From: a virus
Reading direction: 5' to 3' (one strand)
Virus record (IMG/VR): IMGVR_UViG_3300023174_000077
Coordinates: 1-64,000 of that record
Length of the DNA stretch: 64,000 nt
Every line of letters begins with the position of its first letter. Position 1 is the first letter of the stretch. Positions 51,261-61,353 of this stretch are shown one piece after another. The notes beneath the pieces were generated by a model, which did not search any database, was not told the DNA's origin, and saw nothing but the letters and a program-made list of their open reading frames with translations. The position numbers were made by a program, and so were the translations under genes.

Positions 51261-53378
51261 ATGGATACAAATACACCTATTATAAATAGTCAACCAAGTG
51301 CCTATCAAAAGGAAGTAGCTTCAAATCTCGGTAATATACCATTTGTGTATTATAATGGCATACAAATAGATGTAAATAATATACAGAATTTTAGATTATA
51401 TTATAAATCTGGATTACCTTATCTTTCGATTATATTTTATGATACACTTAATTTGATGAAAGATAAAGCTATGCCGCTTGATGATTCTAAAATTAAAGTA
51501 TTTATTAATCCAAAATCTACTCAATTAAAAGAAATTTTAATACAATTTAAAATAACCAGTTTTGATGTTAATGGTAGTGTTTATTTAATAACTGGTGTAT
51601 TAGATGTTGATTTATTACAAGTTAGTGTATATAAATCCTATTCTAATATGACATCGCACAAAGCACTTCAAACTATAGCACAAGAATGTGGTTTAGGTTT
51701 TAATACAAATATAGACGACACTGACGATAAAATGACTTGGATTAATCCTGGAAATCATGTATTCAATTTTATTGACGAAATAGTTGAAACGGCATATAGA
51801 TCTGACACAGCTTTTCTTTCATATTACATTGATTATTACTATAACTTAAACTTTGTGGATGTAGCAAAGGAGTTGGATAGAAATGTTGATAATCAAGTTG
51901 GTGTATCAGATAAATCTTTAGACGAAGCATTTAACACTGGTGGTGAAGAACGGTTAACAACATTATTATTTAGTAATGATTATTCAATGTCTGAAACAAA
52001 TAATTATTTCAATTCATATAGGATAATTAATAATTCAACTTTAGTTTCTTTGAATTCAGGTTATAAAAATATTATAAAGTATTATGATGAATTAGAAAAA
52101 GATTTTTTAATTTTTAATGTAGATTCGATAACATCGCAAACCCCTGGTAAAATAATTTTAAAAGGGCAACCACAAGATGATAATTTTTTTCAATTAAATA
52201 CAAACACTTATTATTTAGGTAAATTTGATTCGGACAATGTGCATAAAAACTACAATTACGCTATACTTCAAAATGATAAAAATCTTTTTGATTTACAAAA
52301 AATAGTTTTAGAAATCAATCTTAGCAATCCAAATTATGCAGTTTATAAATACCAAAAAGTAAAATTATTTATATCAAACCAAGTTAGCACACCATCTGCT
52401 GATTTGACTAATAACCGTTTAAGTGGAGATTGGTTAATAATAGATATTGAATATAATTATGAAAATAAAAGTTATAGTCAAAAAATTAAATTGATAAAAC
52501 GTGAACTTGAGTTATCACCAGAAGAATTAAATGCGGAACCACAAATTAATTTACAAACTCATACTGGTGAAAATACTACAAATCCAGAAGTTCCTGTAAA
52601 TAATAATCAATTATTGCCGCCTGGTCCAAATGAAACCGCTTCTAATGGCACAGCTTCTAATATTGATTCGATTTTAACAAAAAATATATGGAGATTAATT
52701 TATCAGGGAAGAGTTAAGCCAGCAATAATAGAAACTATGTATGGTCCAATTGTTAGCGCAATGGAACAATATGATATAAATACACCTAATAGAATAATTT
52801 CTTTTTTGTCACAAATTAATATAGAAACTGGATGGTTAAAATATGTGACAGAATTAGGAGATGGTTCGCAATATAACAATAATCAAAATTTAGGAAACGG
52901 CCCAAATGATGGTATAACATATAAAGGTAGAGGTTTGATACAATTAACTGGTAAAAAAAATTATAAAAAAGCGGGTGAATACTTAAATAAAAATTTGGTT
53001 AAGTATCCTACTACTGTTGCGGCGGATAAAGATACACATATAAAAGCAGCAGATACACAAGAACAATTAAGTAATTCAGCTTTAGTTAGTATTATTTACT
53101 GGTTAAAAATGTCTTCTTGGGGTGATTTAAATAAATATGCTGATTCTTTGAATGTTAAAAAAACATTAAGTTCAAATGGAACAAATCCACCTAATTCTCA
53201 AAAAGAAGCTTCTTCTTTAGGATATAAGCGAGAAAAAAGTAATAATTTTGCTACAAAAGTAAATGGTGATAGTAATTTATTAAACTTTACTTTAATTTGT
53301 TTCGGAGTAAATGGTGGTTATAATGGATACTCTGAAAGAATATCCGAATATAATAGAATAAGAAACTTTTTTGTTTAA
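51261..53378 (+). CDS. Baseplate hub (gp27-like) with C-terminal GH19 muramidase domain
   Basis: 705 aa. Residues about 25-420 match a gp27/late-control-D-like hub: NIPFVYYNGIQIDVNNIQNF, FKITSFDVNGSVYLITGVLD, MTSHKALQTIAQECGLGF, FNFIDEIVETAYRSD and GDWLIIDIEYNYENKSY. After a linker, residues about 490-705 are GH19: FLSQINIETGWLKYV with the catalytic Glu near 520, and YKGRGLIQLTGKKNY. In T4 the lysozyme is carried by gp5, not gp27; here the hub itself is armed. Confidence 0.85.
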   Translation: MDTNTPIINSQPSAYQKEVASNLGNIPFVYYNGIQIDVNNIQNFRLYYKSGLPYLSIIFYDTLNLMKDKAMPLDDSKIKVFINPKSTQLKEILIQFKITSFDVNGSVYLITGVLDVDLLQVSVYKSYSNMTSHKALQTIAQECGLGFNTNIDDTDDKMTWINPGNHVFNFIDEIVETAYRSDTAFLSYYIDYYYNLNFVDVAKELDRNVDNQVGVSDKSLDEAFNTGGEERLTTLLFSNDYSMSETNNYFNSYRIINNSTLVSLNSGYKNIIKYYDELEKDFLIFNVDSITSQTPGKIILKGQPQDDNFFQLNTNTYYLGKFDSDNVHKNYNYAILQNDKNLFDLQKIVLEINLSNPNYAVYKYQKVKLFISNQVSTPSADLTNNRLSGDWLIIDIEYNYENKSYSQKIKLIKRELELSPEELNAEPQINLQTHTGENTTNPEVPVNNNQLLPPGPNETASNGTASNIDSILTKNIWRLIYQGRVKPAIIETMYGPIVSAMEQYDINTPNRIISFLSQINIETGWLKYVTELGDGSQYNNNQNLGNGPNDGITYKGRGLIQLTGKKNYKKAGEYLNKNLVKYPTTVAADKDTHIKAADTQEQLSNSALVSIIYWLKMSSWGDLNKYADSLNVKKTLSSNGTNPPNSQKEASSLGYKREKSNNFATKVNGDSNLLNFTLICFGVNGGYNGYSERISEYNRIRNFFV

Positions 53379-53395
53379 TTAGAACTTATTACTTA

Positions 53396-53406
53396 TTAAT
53401 ATATAA
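53396..53406 (+). promoter_or_regulatory. TTAATATATAA motif
   Basis: Exact 11-mer, 3 nt before the ATG at 53410. Confidence 0.6.
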
Positions 53407-53409
53407 TTT

Positions 53410-55089
53410 ATGGCACAAGCATTCGAAAATCATAATAAACCACTTGATTTAATTTTAGGTGGAGATGATGGTCTTTTTAGTAATTTAGATGGTTATATAT
53501 CTGAAAATATGAAAAATGGAGCATTAAGTATATCAAATGCTATTAAAGATGACTATTCGTTGAGAGATAACCTTGAAGAATGGTTATTTAGACATTATTT
53601 AGAAGATTTAGGGATAACATATCCTTATGGTTATTTATCGAGTGATATTAATAAAACACCAGTTGAAAATGAAGATCCAATATCATTTGGTTATGATATT
53701 ATTATTGATTATACAAATTCGCCATTATTTAATGGATCAATTGAAAATTTTTGTCAAAATTTTACAGCTATAACAGAATTAAATTCGAGAATTGGTGTAA
53801 TTAAAGAATTTAAAAAACAATTTTTTAAATTCTTTAAAATTGATTCACCATCAAGTTTAGGAGATTCTCCTGATAAATATAGTAATATTGCTAGAAGTCA
53901 ACAAAGGGTTAGAAGTTATTATTTGAAAAAATTATCTGGACTTGATTCTTTAACTGAAAAAATTAATTCAGATACTGCAAAACAATTTGTAGATTATGGT
54001 AAAGATTATCTAACTTTAACTCTAAATGAAGATATTTCTGTTAGTATGGGTTATTTAGCATCTTTATATAAAATGTTAAGTTGGTCAAGATTAAATGGTA
54101 AAAATATGTTTCCGGAAAATCTTTTAAGATTTGATATGACTATTGTAGTAACAGAGGCGAGAAAATATAATAGAGTTTCATATACAACTGGAAAAAGTGT
54201 TGAATATACCGATATTATTTCAAGATATGTTTATCGTGTTTATGAATGTCAAATGTTTTTTGAAACTTTATCACACGGTGATACAATTGATATGACGAAA
54301 TTGGATATTTCAGAAGGGTTTGATATGAAAATAAATTATAAATATGCTACAATGGAATTTGATTGGTTGCGTAATTTTGATTTAGTAAATCAAAAAGTAT
54401 CAACTTTATATAATTCTAAATTAGCCATATTAAATAATGCATTAGCAGATTTTACAAAAATTCCTTCAAGTTTAACTGGAATCTCTGTGATAACAGATAA
54501 CAAAATTGAAACTTTTACCGATACACAAGACTTAAATAAAGTTCCAAATAGTGTAAATGTTGGTGATTCTACTATATTTGGTTATTATCATTCTGATTCT
54601 GGTTGGAGAGATACCGCAAGAAGTTCAACTGAAACATGGCAAGATGATAAAAACACATTAAAGTATCAATTATTAAATAAAACTTTAGAAAATATTAAAA
54701 ATAATTTTAATTTAAATGCTGGGACAATCGTATCTGGGTTTATGGATAATGGTGAGTGGATTTATAATATAGATGCTTATTCACAAAATGATTCTGAAAA
54801 TTTTGGTGATTCTATTTTATCTAATTTAATTAATTCTTTTATTGGTTCTATAAATTCTGGATTTACTGAAGATGGATGGTCATATAATCGAACTGCTTAT
54901 TATGTTAATAGAACTTTTAATTCTTTAAACAATAGTATATCAAGAGCATTAGGTATGAATTTTCAATTAAATACAACAAGAAGTGGTAGTTATCAAATGG
55001 GTTTAACAAATGACGGAATACAAATAGATTCGGTTGATTGGCTTAATTCACGATTAGCACATAATGTGACATCACATCCAAGAAGATAA
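53410..55089 (+). CDS. Baseplate/tail structural protein (559 aa)
   Basis: Starts MAQAFENHNKPLDLILGGDD. The central part NLLRFDMTIVVTEARKYN then RVYECQMFFETLSHGDTIDM and TKLDISEGFDMKINYKYATM is like the beta domains of tail-tube initiators or hub proteins (gp48/gp54 class). No enzyme motif. It lies between the two hub components, so it is probably at the tube-baseplate junction. Confidence 0.68.
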   Translation: MAQAFENHNKPLDLILGGDDGLFSNLDGYISENMKNGALSISNAIKDDYSLRDNLEEWLFRHYLEDLGITYPYGYLSSDINKTPVENEDPISFGYDIIIDYTNSPLFNGSIENFCQNFTAITELNSRIGVIKEFKKQFFKFFKIDSPSSLGDSPDKYSNIARSQQRVRSYYLKKLSGLDSLTEKINSDTAKQFVDYGKDYLTLTLNEDISVSMGYLASLYKMLSWSRLNGKNMFPENLLRFDMTIVVTEARKYNRVSYTTGKSVEYTDIISRYVYRVYECQMFFETLSHGDTIDMTKLDISEGFDMKINYKYATMEFDWLRNFDLVNQKVSTLYNSKLAILNNALADFTKIPSSLTGISVITDNKIETFTDTQDLNKVPNSVNVGDSTIFGYYHSDSGWRDTARSSTETWQDDKNTLKYQLLNKTLENIKNNFNLNAGTIVSGFMDNGEWIYNIDAYSQNDSENFGDSILSNLINSFIGSINSGFTEDGWSYNRTAYYVNRTFNSLNNSISRALGMNFQLNTTRSGSYQMGLTNDGIQIDSVDWLNSRLAHNVTSHPRR

Positions 55090-55097
55090 ATTAATTT

Positions 55098-56567
55098 ATG
55101 ATAGAAAGAATTGGTGATAAATTATATGTAGGTGTAGTAGAAGATAATAGTGATCCAAAACATCTTGGTAGAGTCAAAGTAAGGGTTCAAGCAATTTTTG
55201 ATAATATACCTACTGCTGACATACCTTGGGCTATGCCTTATAAAGATGTTAACGGTAATTCATTTAATACACCAGAAAAAGGTAAAGTAGTTGGTGTAGT
55301 GTTTAACAGTGGAACAATTTACAAACCTGAATATATTTATGCGGAACATTACAATATAAATCTTGAAAAAAAATTAAGTTCTTTATCAGATGATGATTAT
55401 TTAAGTTTCAAAGCAGTTTTATTTGATGGACCAACTCAAATATGGAGAACAAAAACAGATGGATTAAAAATTGATCATGAATTTTCGAATATAAATATCG
55501 ATGCTAATGCTAATATAAATTTAAATGCAAGAGATAATAATTCAAAAATTAATTTAGGTTCCAATGATGCAGCAGAGGCTGCAGTATTGGGTTCAAGTTT
55601 TTTTGGTTGGCTTGATAGAGTTATTGAGCTTATGAGTAGCAACACCGCTTTTATTGCAAATGGTTCTCCTGTTGCAAGTTCTCCTGCTTTAATTGATTTG
55701 TTAGTTGAATACAAATCATCAAAAGAACAAAAGTTTTTAAGTGATAATGTTTGGCTTAATAAAAATGGTGAAGTAATTGCACAACAAAGAGATTATATAA
55801 ATCAAATAGGAGATAGTTGGAAATCTACTGTTGAAACTAACAATTTATCTAGCATAGGTGATGCACCATATACACCACAAGAAAGGGATGAAACTGGACG
55901 ACCAATTAATAAAGATAGTTCATTACCGAATGATACTTTTGAACAAACCATAACTTCAGAAGCTTCTGGCGCATCTACAATTACTGGTATGGAAGGATTT
56001 ACTAATGGACAAATTCCTATTAATAATATGAAATTAAATAAAAATCTTTCTAAAAATTTAGATGGAGATGCTGCTTATTTAATGGCTGCTGCTTCTGATT
56101 CATTAGATGCTATGATAGCAGCATTTAATGCTTCTTCATTTAATGGAAAACAAAAATTGATTTTTACCGATGGTTATAGAAGCTTGAAAAGACAACAAGC
56201 ACTTTTTAATAAATATGGTTCTGGTAGAGCAGCTAAACCAGGAACTTCTAATCATGGTTGGGGCATTGCGATTGATATGTTTTGGGGTGTTAAAACAGGT
56301 ATGTATAAAGATACCAGTAAAAGACCTTCTGGGTATAAACATCCTAATTATGTTTGGTTTTTAAATAATGGATGGAAGTATGGTTGGATAAATCCTGCTA
56401 AATTAAGAGATAATTCTGGAACTGATGAATGGTGGCATTGGGAATATCATCCAGAGTATAAGGGAAAGAATCCTTTAGTAGATTCTCCAATAAACACGGC
56501 TTATCAGGGTAATTTTACTGCTGCTGATATAGCAAATATAAAAAATGCAGGAGGAACATTTACATAA
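55098..56567 (+). CDS. gp5-like hub OB-fold fused to a VanY-type peptidoglycan peptidase
   Basis: 489 aa. Residues about 8-100 form the OB-fold of T4 gp5/VgrG: YVGVVEDNSDPKHLGRVKVR, then IPWAMPYKD and GKVVGVVFNSG. Then a short beta-helix region, NINIDANANINLNARDN. Residues about 310-460 are a LAS/VanY carboxypeptidase: FTDGYRSLKRQQALF, TSNHGWGIAIDMF (near 384, zinc His and Asp) and EWWHWEYHPEY (second His). In T4 gp5 this place is taken by a lysozyme; here peptide stems would be cut instead. Confidence 0.9.
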   Translation: MIERIGDKLYVGVVEDNSDPKHLGRVKVRVQAIFDNIPTADIPWAMPYKDVNGNSFNTPEKGKVVGVVFNSGTIYKPEYIYAEHYNINLEKKLSSLSDDDYLSFKAVLFDGPTQIWRTKTDGLKIDHEFSNINIDANANINLNARDNNSKINLGSNDAAEAAVLGSSFFGWLDRVIELMSSNTAFIANGSPVASSPALIDLLVEYKSSKEQKFLSDNVWLNKNGEVIAQQRDYINQIGDSWKSTVETNNLSSIGDAPYTPQERDETGRPINKDSSLPNDTFEQTITSEASGASTITGMEGFTNGQIPINNMKLNKNLSKNLDGDAAYLMAAASDSLDAMIAAFNASSFNGKQKLIFTDGYRSLKRQQALFNKYGSGRAAKPGTSNHGWGIAIDMFWGVKTGMYKDTSKRPSGYKHPNYVWFLNNGWKYGWINPAKLRDNSGTDEWWHWEYHPEYKGKNPLVDSPINTAYQGNFTAADIANIKNAGGTFT

Positions 56568-56568
56568 G

Positions 56569-56580
56569 ATATATAAATAA
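56569..56580 (+). promoter_or_regulatory. GATATATAAATA motif
   Basis: Variant of the promoter motif, also close to the T4 late TATAAATA box. 12 nt before the ATG at 56593. Confidence 0.4.
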
Positions 56581-56592
56581 ACTTTAATAATT

Positions 56593-57924
56593 ATGGGTGA
56601 ATTACAAGATAAAGTTAAATTGTCTGACGAAAAAATTAATCAAATTTTAGAAATTTTAGCACAAGATCAAATTATTAATATGTTTGATGAAGAAGCTATT
56701 GGTTTATTGAAATTTATTGAATTAAATATGCTTACTCATCGTCAAATAGTTAAAAAGATTTTTTCATATAACCCACAATTAACAGATAGAGTTTTAAATT
56801 TAATGTTATGGGGACAAGATTTGGAAGAAATTCAAGGTTCAAATTACAAAGCATATTGGAGCGAAACAGAAGATTTTGTTAATTTTAACACTGATTTCCC
56901 ACCAATGGATATAAGAGGAATTGTAAAAGAGAAAGTTCATGATTTAATAATTGAAATTAGAAAAGAAATTAGAACAATAGAAAGTGGCATTATTCAATTA
57001 ATTGATAAATTACCAAAAGCAGTCACCGAAGCTATTACTGGCATTTCTGCAGTTGTTATTCCACAAGGACAAATGCCTCCAGCACCAATGGTAGGAACAA
57101 ATCCTTTGGCCGCTTCTCAAATCTCATTAAAATTACATAATACATCACATGTATTAAATAATGTTATTAAAAGTATTTTAGATGCAACTAGAGTTTTGAC
57201 ATCTGCTAATAAATTAACAATTGGTGTATCTGGAAATGCAGTAGCTCCAATTGCTTTTCCAAAAATAGTTCAACCAGCTATAAATGGAGCACCCGCTATA
57301 AGTATACCGGAATTTATAACTATACCACCTATACCAAAATTACATTTATTGTTACCTGATGAAGTATTGATCACATTATATGATAAATTGATTAATCCTA
57401 TATTAGATTTAACTGTTAAATTAGCTGAAATTGTTGTTGGTTTGGATACCGCTGCTTTAGCATTAGATGCGATTGCATTAGGTCCAGCAAATGCTATTTT
57501 ATTAGGATTACAAAATACATTAAAAAAACAATTATTTGTTTTAGCATCTACTGCTTTAAATGCAGTTAAAACAGCAGTTCCTGCTGGTGGCTCATTTGGT
57601 GCTTCGATTAATGATGCAAATGCTTCAGCAACTGCAATGAAACAAGCACAAGATCAATATAATAAAAATTTAGAAGAATATAAAAAGCAAAATACACAGG
57701 ATTCCGAAAACCAATATGTTCAAGATTATCAATCAAAAAATGGAAATTCAATATTTGACATAACGAATGCTAAAAAAGCATGGAATAGTTATATAATTGG
57801 ATTGTATGATAAACTGAAACTTGATATTGATAATATAAATAACGCAAGCAAAAAATTGCCTGGTGGTGAAAATTCTAAAATGGATTATTCTTTGATTCCT
57901 CAACCATATTTGGTATCTCTATAA
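56593..57924 (+). CDS. Putative baseplate-associated protein (443 aa)
   Basis: Starts MGELQDKVKLSDEKINQILE. Long helices (IRKEIRTIESGIIQLIDKLP), a hydrophobic and Ala-rich centre (GLDTAALALDAIALGPANAI), and a Gln/Asn-rich coiled part near 365. It resembles elongated structural proteins rather than enzymes. No family recognised. Last gene of the baseplate operon; its stop overlaps the helicase stop on the other strand by 6 nt. Confidence 0.65.
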   Translation: MGELQDKVKLSDEKINQILEILAQDQIINMFDEEAIGLLKFIELNMLTHRQIVKKIFSYNPQLTDRVLNLMLWGQDLEEIQGSNYKAYWSETEDFVNFNTDFPPMDIRGIVKEKVHDLIIEIRKEIRTIESGIIQLIDKLPKAVTEAITGISAVVIPQGQMPPAPMVGTNPLAASQISLKLHNTSHVLNNVIKSILDATRVLTSANKLTIGVSGNAVAPIAFPKIVQPAINGAPAISIPEFITIPPIPKLHLLLPDEVLITLYDKLINPILDLTVKLAEIVVGLDTAALALDAIALGPANAILLGLQNTLKKQLFVLASTALNAVKTAVPAGGSFGASINDANASATAMKQAQDQYNKNLEEYKKQNTQDSENQYVQDYQSKNGNSIFDITNAKKAWNSYIIGLYDKLKLDIDNINNASKKLPGGENSKMDYSLIPQPYLVSL

Positions 57925-59493
57925 ATTAATTTTTATTATTTTATATGGATATTTTCTTTTAACATAAAATGTTTCTCTTTCTAAAAATTGTTTAAAGAAT
58001 ATATTTTTTGGATCTTTTTCAAAAACATCAACTAAATCAAAAACATTAGCAGTATTTTTACCACTAAATAATCTTAATATACGACCGATAGATTGTATAA
58101 TAATTTGTTCAGACTTAAATGAATCTGCAAAAACCACATTAAAAAGATTTTTAATTGATACACCTGTTGATAAAGTTCCATAAGATGCTATAAGTATTCT
58201 TACTTTACCATCATTTAATTCCATTTGTTTTTTGATTTCTTCTCTTTGTTTTGTTCCAATTTCACCATCAATATAATAAAATTCTTTATCGCTAATATCT
58301 TTTTGTAATTTTTCTAAAATTTTTTGACCATATTCAATAGTATGAAATAATACCAAAGTATTATTGGTGCATTTTTCAACTATTTTTTTAATAAAATCTA
58401 ATCTTTTATCAGAAACATGTATATATTCTTTTTCAATCAAGTATGCTGCTTGCCCAGCTCCTTGTTTTTTGACATAATTTATTTTATCATTAAATTCTTT
58501 ATCATTATGATTCAAAATTAATACTTTTATATCCATAGGAGTAATAATTCCCTTTTCAATTAAAGTTTTTGCTTCTACATTTGAAATTATAGGTCCCAAA
58601 ACAGATTGTATATAAAGTATTTCCATTGTTTCTTCAGTTGGAAATGTTCCAGATACACCATAACGATTATATGCAAAGCCAAATGTTTTTGATAAAATTG
58701 TTTTTAATGATTTTGCCTTACAAGTATGTGCCTCATCACATGCTACTGTATGAAATTGCTCAAAAAATTCCTTTGGATAATTTACTAATGATTGATATGT
58801 GCCGATACAAATATTAGGATTTTCAGAATTAGAATGTTTTCGTGGTCTATCAGACATAATTTCTTCAATATTTAATTGCAGAGGATTAAGATTTCCACCA
58901 TCTAATTCTTTATTTCCACCAATGTTGTAATCAATAATGTCATCAAAAAATTGTGTTACGAGTGATATAGATGGAACAATTAAAAGCATTTTTGCATCTG
59001 GATTGATATGTAAAAGTGTATAAAAAAATACAATTGATATAATTAATGATTTGCCACCAGAGGTTGCTACTTCGGCTAAACAATAACGATTTTTTAAAAT
59101 TTTAAAAGCAGTTTCTATTTGATGATCATAAGGCATAAAAGGAACCCATTGTCCATCTTTTTTAACTTTATGATTTTTAAAAAAATCTTTACAAAATGCT
59201 TGCACTTGCTCTAATGTAACATTTCTATTAATTGGGAAATCTTCTTTATTGGTGATTGTAAATTTAGTATCAATAATTTGGCATGCTTTTAAGCATTCTC
59301 TCCAAAGTCCTAAATTAATTTTCCCATTATGGAAAACAGTATCTTTTCCGTTCCAATATCCCGCTTTAAAAGCAGGAGTGAAGCGGTAGCCTTTAGGGTT
59401 ACGAGTTAACCATATTTCTAATTGGTGATATTCTGTTCGTGTTGCTTGTGAAACAATAAACTTTTCGGTTTGAGGATCGTATGTAAGTTCCAT
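57919..59493 (-). CDS. uvsW: UvsW-like superfamily 2 helicase
   Basis: 524 aa, near T4 UvsW in length. N-terminal domain with TEYHQLEIWLTRNPKGYRF and AGYWNGKDTVF. Helicase motifs: LAEVATSGGKSLIISIVF (Walker A, GGKS), VACDEAHTCKAKS (DEAH), VSGTFP (motif III), NTLVLFHTIEYG (IV), TLSTGVSIKNLFNVVFAD (V) and QSIGRILRLFSGK (VI). UvsW unwinds branched DNA and helps switch from origin- to recombination-dependent replication. Confidence 0.92.
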   Translation of the reverse strand: MELTYDPQTEKFIVSQATRTEYHQLEIWLTRNPKGYRFTPAFKAGYWNGKDTVFHNGKINLGLWRECLKACQIIDTKFTITNKEDFPINRNVTLEQVQAFCKDFFKNHKVKKDGQWVPFMPYDHQIETAFKILKNRYCLAEVATSGGKSLIISIVFFYTLLHINPDAKMLLIVPSISLVTQFFDDIIDYNIGGNKELDGGNLNPLQLNIEEIMSDRPRKHSNSENPNICIGTYQSLVNYPKEFFEQFHTVACDEAHTCKAKSLKTILSKTFGFAYNRYGVSGTFPTEETMEILYIQSVLGPIISNVEAKTLIEKGIITPMDIKVLILNHNDKEFNDKINYVKKQGAGQAAYLIEKEYIHVSDKRLDFIKKIVEKCTNNTLVLFHTIEYGQKILEKLQKDISDKEFYYIDGEIGTKQREEIKKQMELNDGKVRILIASYGTLSTGVSIKNLFNVVFADSFKSEQIIIQSIGRILRLFSGKNTANVFDLVDVFEKDPKNIFFKQFLERETFYVKRKYPYKIIKINL

Positions 59494-59521
59494 AAAAGTT
59501 ATATTAAAATAAATAAGAAGG

Positions 59522-59532
59522 TTTAATATATA
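59522..59532 (+). promoter_or_regulatory. TTTAATATATA motif
   Basis: Near-exact copy of the promoter motif, 4 nt before the ATG at 59537. Confidence 0.5.
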
Positions 59533-59536
59533 GTGT

Positions 59537-60457
59537 ATGAAATATTTAAAGTATTTTGAATCAAAGGTAATACCTTTTAAAAAAATATATTCTGATTATA
59601 GAACTATAGATATAGAAAATTTGAAACCATTGAAGGATTCTGATACAATTATAGTATATCATGGATTTTATAGTTTATCTGATGCTAAAATTGCATTAAC
59701 ACAAGGTTTATCAGGACAAGATATTGCTAAAAGAGTTTATAGTTATGAATCTGGTAATAATAAAAAAGGGCTATTTGTCTCAATTGATTTCAATGTGGTT
59801 AAAAGACGATTTTCATCTTCTGGTATAATAATTGAATTTGCAGCAAAAGTTGCTGATTTAGAAGCACCAATATGGGTGGAGGGTAGATATTATACACAAG
59901 GAGAATATACCAAATCATTTACTGATTGGAATCATGAAACTGGAACTTCAAAACAGAGAGAAGAACAAAGATTAAAACAAAGAAAGCAATTAGCAAATAG
60001 CGAGTATGATTTTATAAGATTAAGCGATAGACCTGAATTGGCCGAATCTTTATATTTAAATTCTGAAAATCAAGCACTTTTTGTTGGGAATTTAAATCCA
60101 AATATGATTAAAGCGGTATGGTATAATTCAAAAGAAAAATATAATGACCCTTGGAAAAGATTTACAACCAAGGAATTTACAAAAAAATTTAGTTTGAAAA
60201 AGGATAAATACAAATATCCACACCGTCAATATTTACCAAATGATGAATTCACAATTGAAGATTTTAAAAGAAGAGTTTTTAAATTCTCAAAAACACCACA
60301 AGAAGCTGAAGAAATGTTCCAAAACTATTTGGAACATTATTTAAACGATAAGTACGCTAATAGATATGAATTGAGACAAATGGGATTTTTTCCAAAACAA
60401 ATTGCTGAAATTTTGCGTTTAAGAGATACTAATGATTTTGACAAATGGATTAAATAA
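59537..60457 (+). CDS. ADP-ribosyltransferase-like protein with head-targeting-like leader
   Basis: 306 aa. Leader MKYLKYFESKVIPFKK is like other leaders here. Then TIIVYHGFYSLSDA, NKKGLFVSIDFNVVKRRF, IIIEFAAKV and NQALFVGNLNPNMIKAVWY follow the order of ART-fold proteins (YHG..., G-L-F-V-S, closing E/N-x-x-F-V-G-N-I-P). The catalytic Glu is not certain. T4 injects the ADP-ribosyltransferase Alt from its head; this could be an analogue. Ends at a bidirectional terminator. Confidence 0.6.
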   Translation: MKYLKYFESKVIPFKKIYSDYRTIDIENLKPLKDSDTIIVYHGFYSLSDAKIALTQGLSGQDIAKRVYSYESGNNKKGLFVSIDFNVVKRRFSSSGIIIEFAAKVADLEAPIWVEGRYYTQGEYTKSFTDWNHETGTSKQREEQRLKQRKQLANSEYDFIRLSDRPELAESLYLNSENQALFVGNLNPNMIKAVWYNSKEKYNDPWKRFTTKEFTKKFSLKKDKYKYPHRQYLPNDEFTIEDFKRRVFKFSKTPQEAEEMFQNYLEHYLNDKYANRYELRQMGFFPKQIAEILRLRDTNDFDKWIK

Positions 60458-60489
60458 ACTCATCTAATTAGATGAGTTTATTTTTATTT
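60457..60489. terminator. Bidirectional terminator between convergent genes
   Basis: AACTCATCTAATTAGATGAGTT followed by TATTTTTATTT. Confidence 0.85.
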
Positions 60490-61346
60490 AAGAAACCATA
60501 TTTTTTAAATAATTTATATGTTAATATTTTATACCACGGCAAATCACTAACAAAATTAATATTAAGCTTATCATAAGCATATTTAGCATTTTCCGAACAA
60601 TTGTCTATTTTACCAGACCATTTTATAACTTCCTGATTGATGTTGATATTTGATTCGACTAAGAATACCCCATTTCCATTTAATTCTGCTGAACGTCCTA
60701 CTAATATAGTATTATCAGATTGATTGGTATTGACGAAAACTTTAAAATTATTTAATGTGCCTACCTGAAATATTTTTTGTTCAAGTTGGAAGGTGTCACT
60801 GACTCTGCTTAGTGTTGTGTAACAAAAATTTGCCGAATCTTGAATTATTGGTAAAAATTTTGGACTTATTACTATAAATGTTGCAGCTCCAAGACGAGAA
60901 TTTACAGCTATAAGATTTGAAAGAATTGTAATTCTTGTTATTAAGCTTCTAAATTCTGTTGCATCATCTTTATTTGTATCATTTATTAAAATATCGGCAT
61001 CTCCTTTAATCCATTTTGTAAATTTAGTCCAAATGTTAGTTTGTTCTGTTCGTGTATTTTTATATGATTTATCATTTTTATCTGCTAATTCTACATATTT
61101 ATCATATAATTGTTGTGATAAATTATTAATTAAAATTGATTTACTAGATTTAACAAAAGTATATTGCTCACATTTAAAAGTTTTTTTATTAATACCTAAA
61201 CTAATAGTTGAATAAGAAGTAGTTTCATCTTTTGTGATTGATTGATCAATATAACTGATTTGAAATTCCGGTTTATCTGTTTTATAAATAGCTGCTGTAT
61301 TTAAAAATGACGAATTTAGATAATTTGTTTCATTATTTTTATTCAT
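60468..61346 (-). CDS. Capsid-fold protein related to T4 gp23/gp24 (shortened)
   Basis: 292 aa. SLITRITILSNLIAVNSRLG, then AATFIVISPKFLPIIQDS, and FQVGTLNNFKVFVNTNQSDN, TILVGRSAELNGNGVFLVE follow the P-domain and A-domain order of T4 gp23: helix, R-x-GA-x-F-V-V-x-SP, then V-G-x-L-x-x-F-x-V-Y. It lacks the long N-terminal part of gp23 (521 aa). Might be a vertex or minor capsid protein. It is next to a ClpP-type protease. Call based on pattern memory. Confidence 0.5.
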   Translation of the reverse strand: MNKNNETNYLNSSFLNTAAIYKTDKPEFQISYIDQSITKDETTSYSTISLGINKKTFKCEQYTFVKSSKSILINNLSQQLYDKYVELADKNDKSYKNTRTEQTNIWTKFTKWIKGDADILINDTNKDDATEFRSLITRITILSNLIAVNSRLGAATFIVISPKFLPIIQDSANFCYTTLSRVSDTFQLEQKIFQVGTLNNFKVFVNTNQSDNTILVGRSAELNGNGVFLVESNININQEVIKWSGKIDNCSENAKYAYDKLNINFVSDLPWYKILTYKLFKKYGFLNKNKLI

Positions 61347-61353
61347 TTTATAT

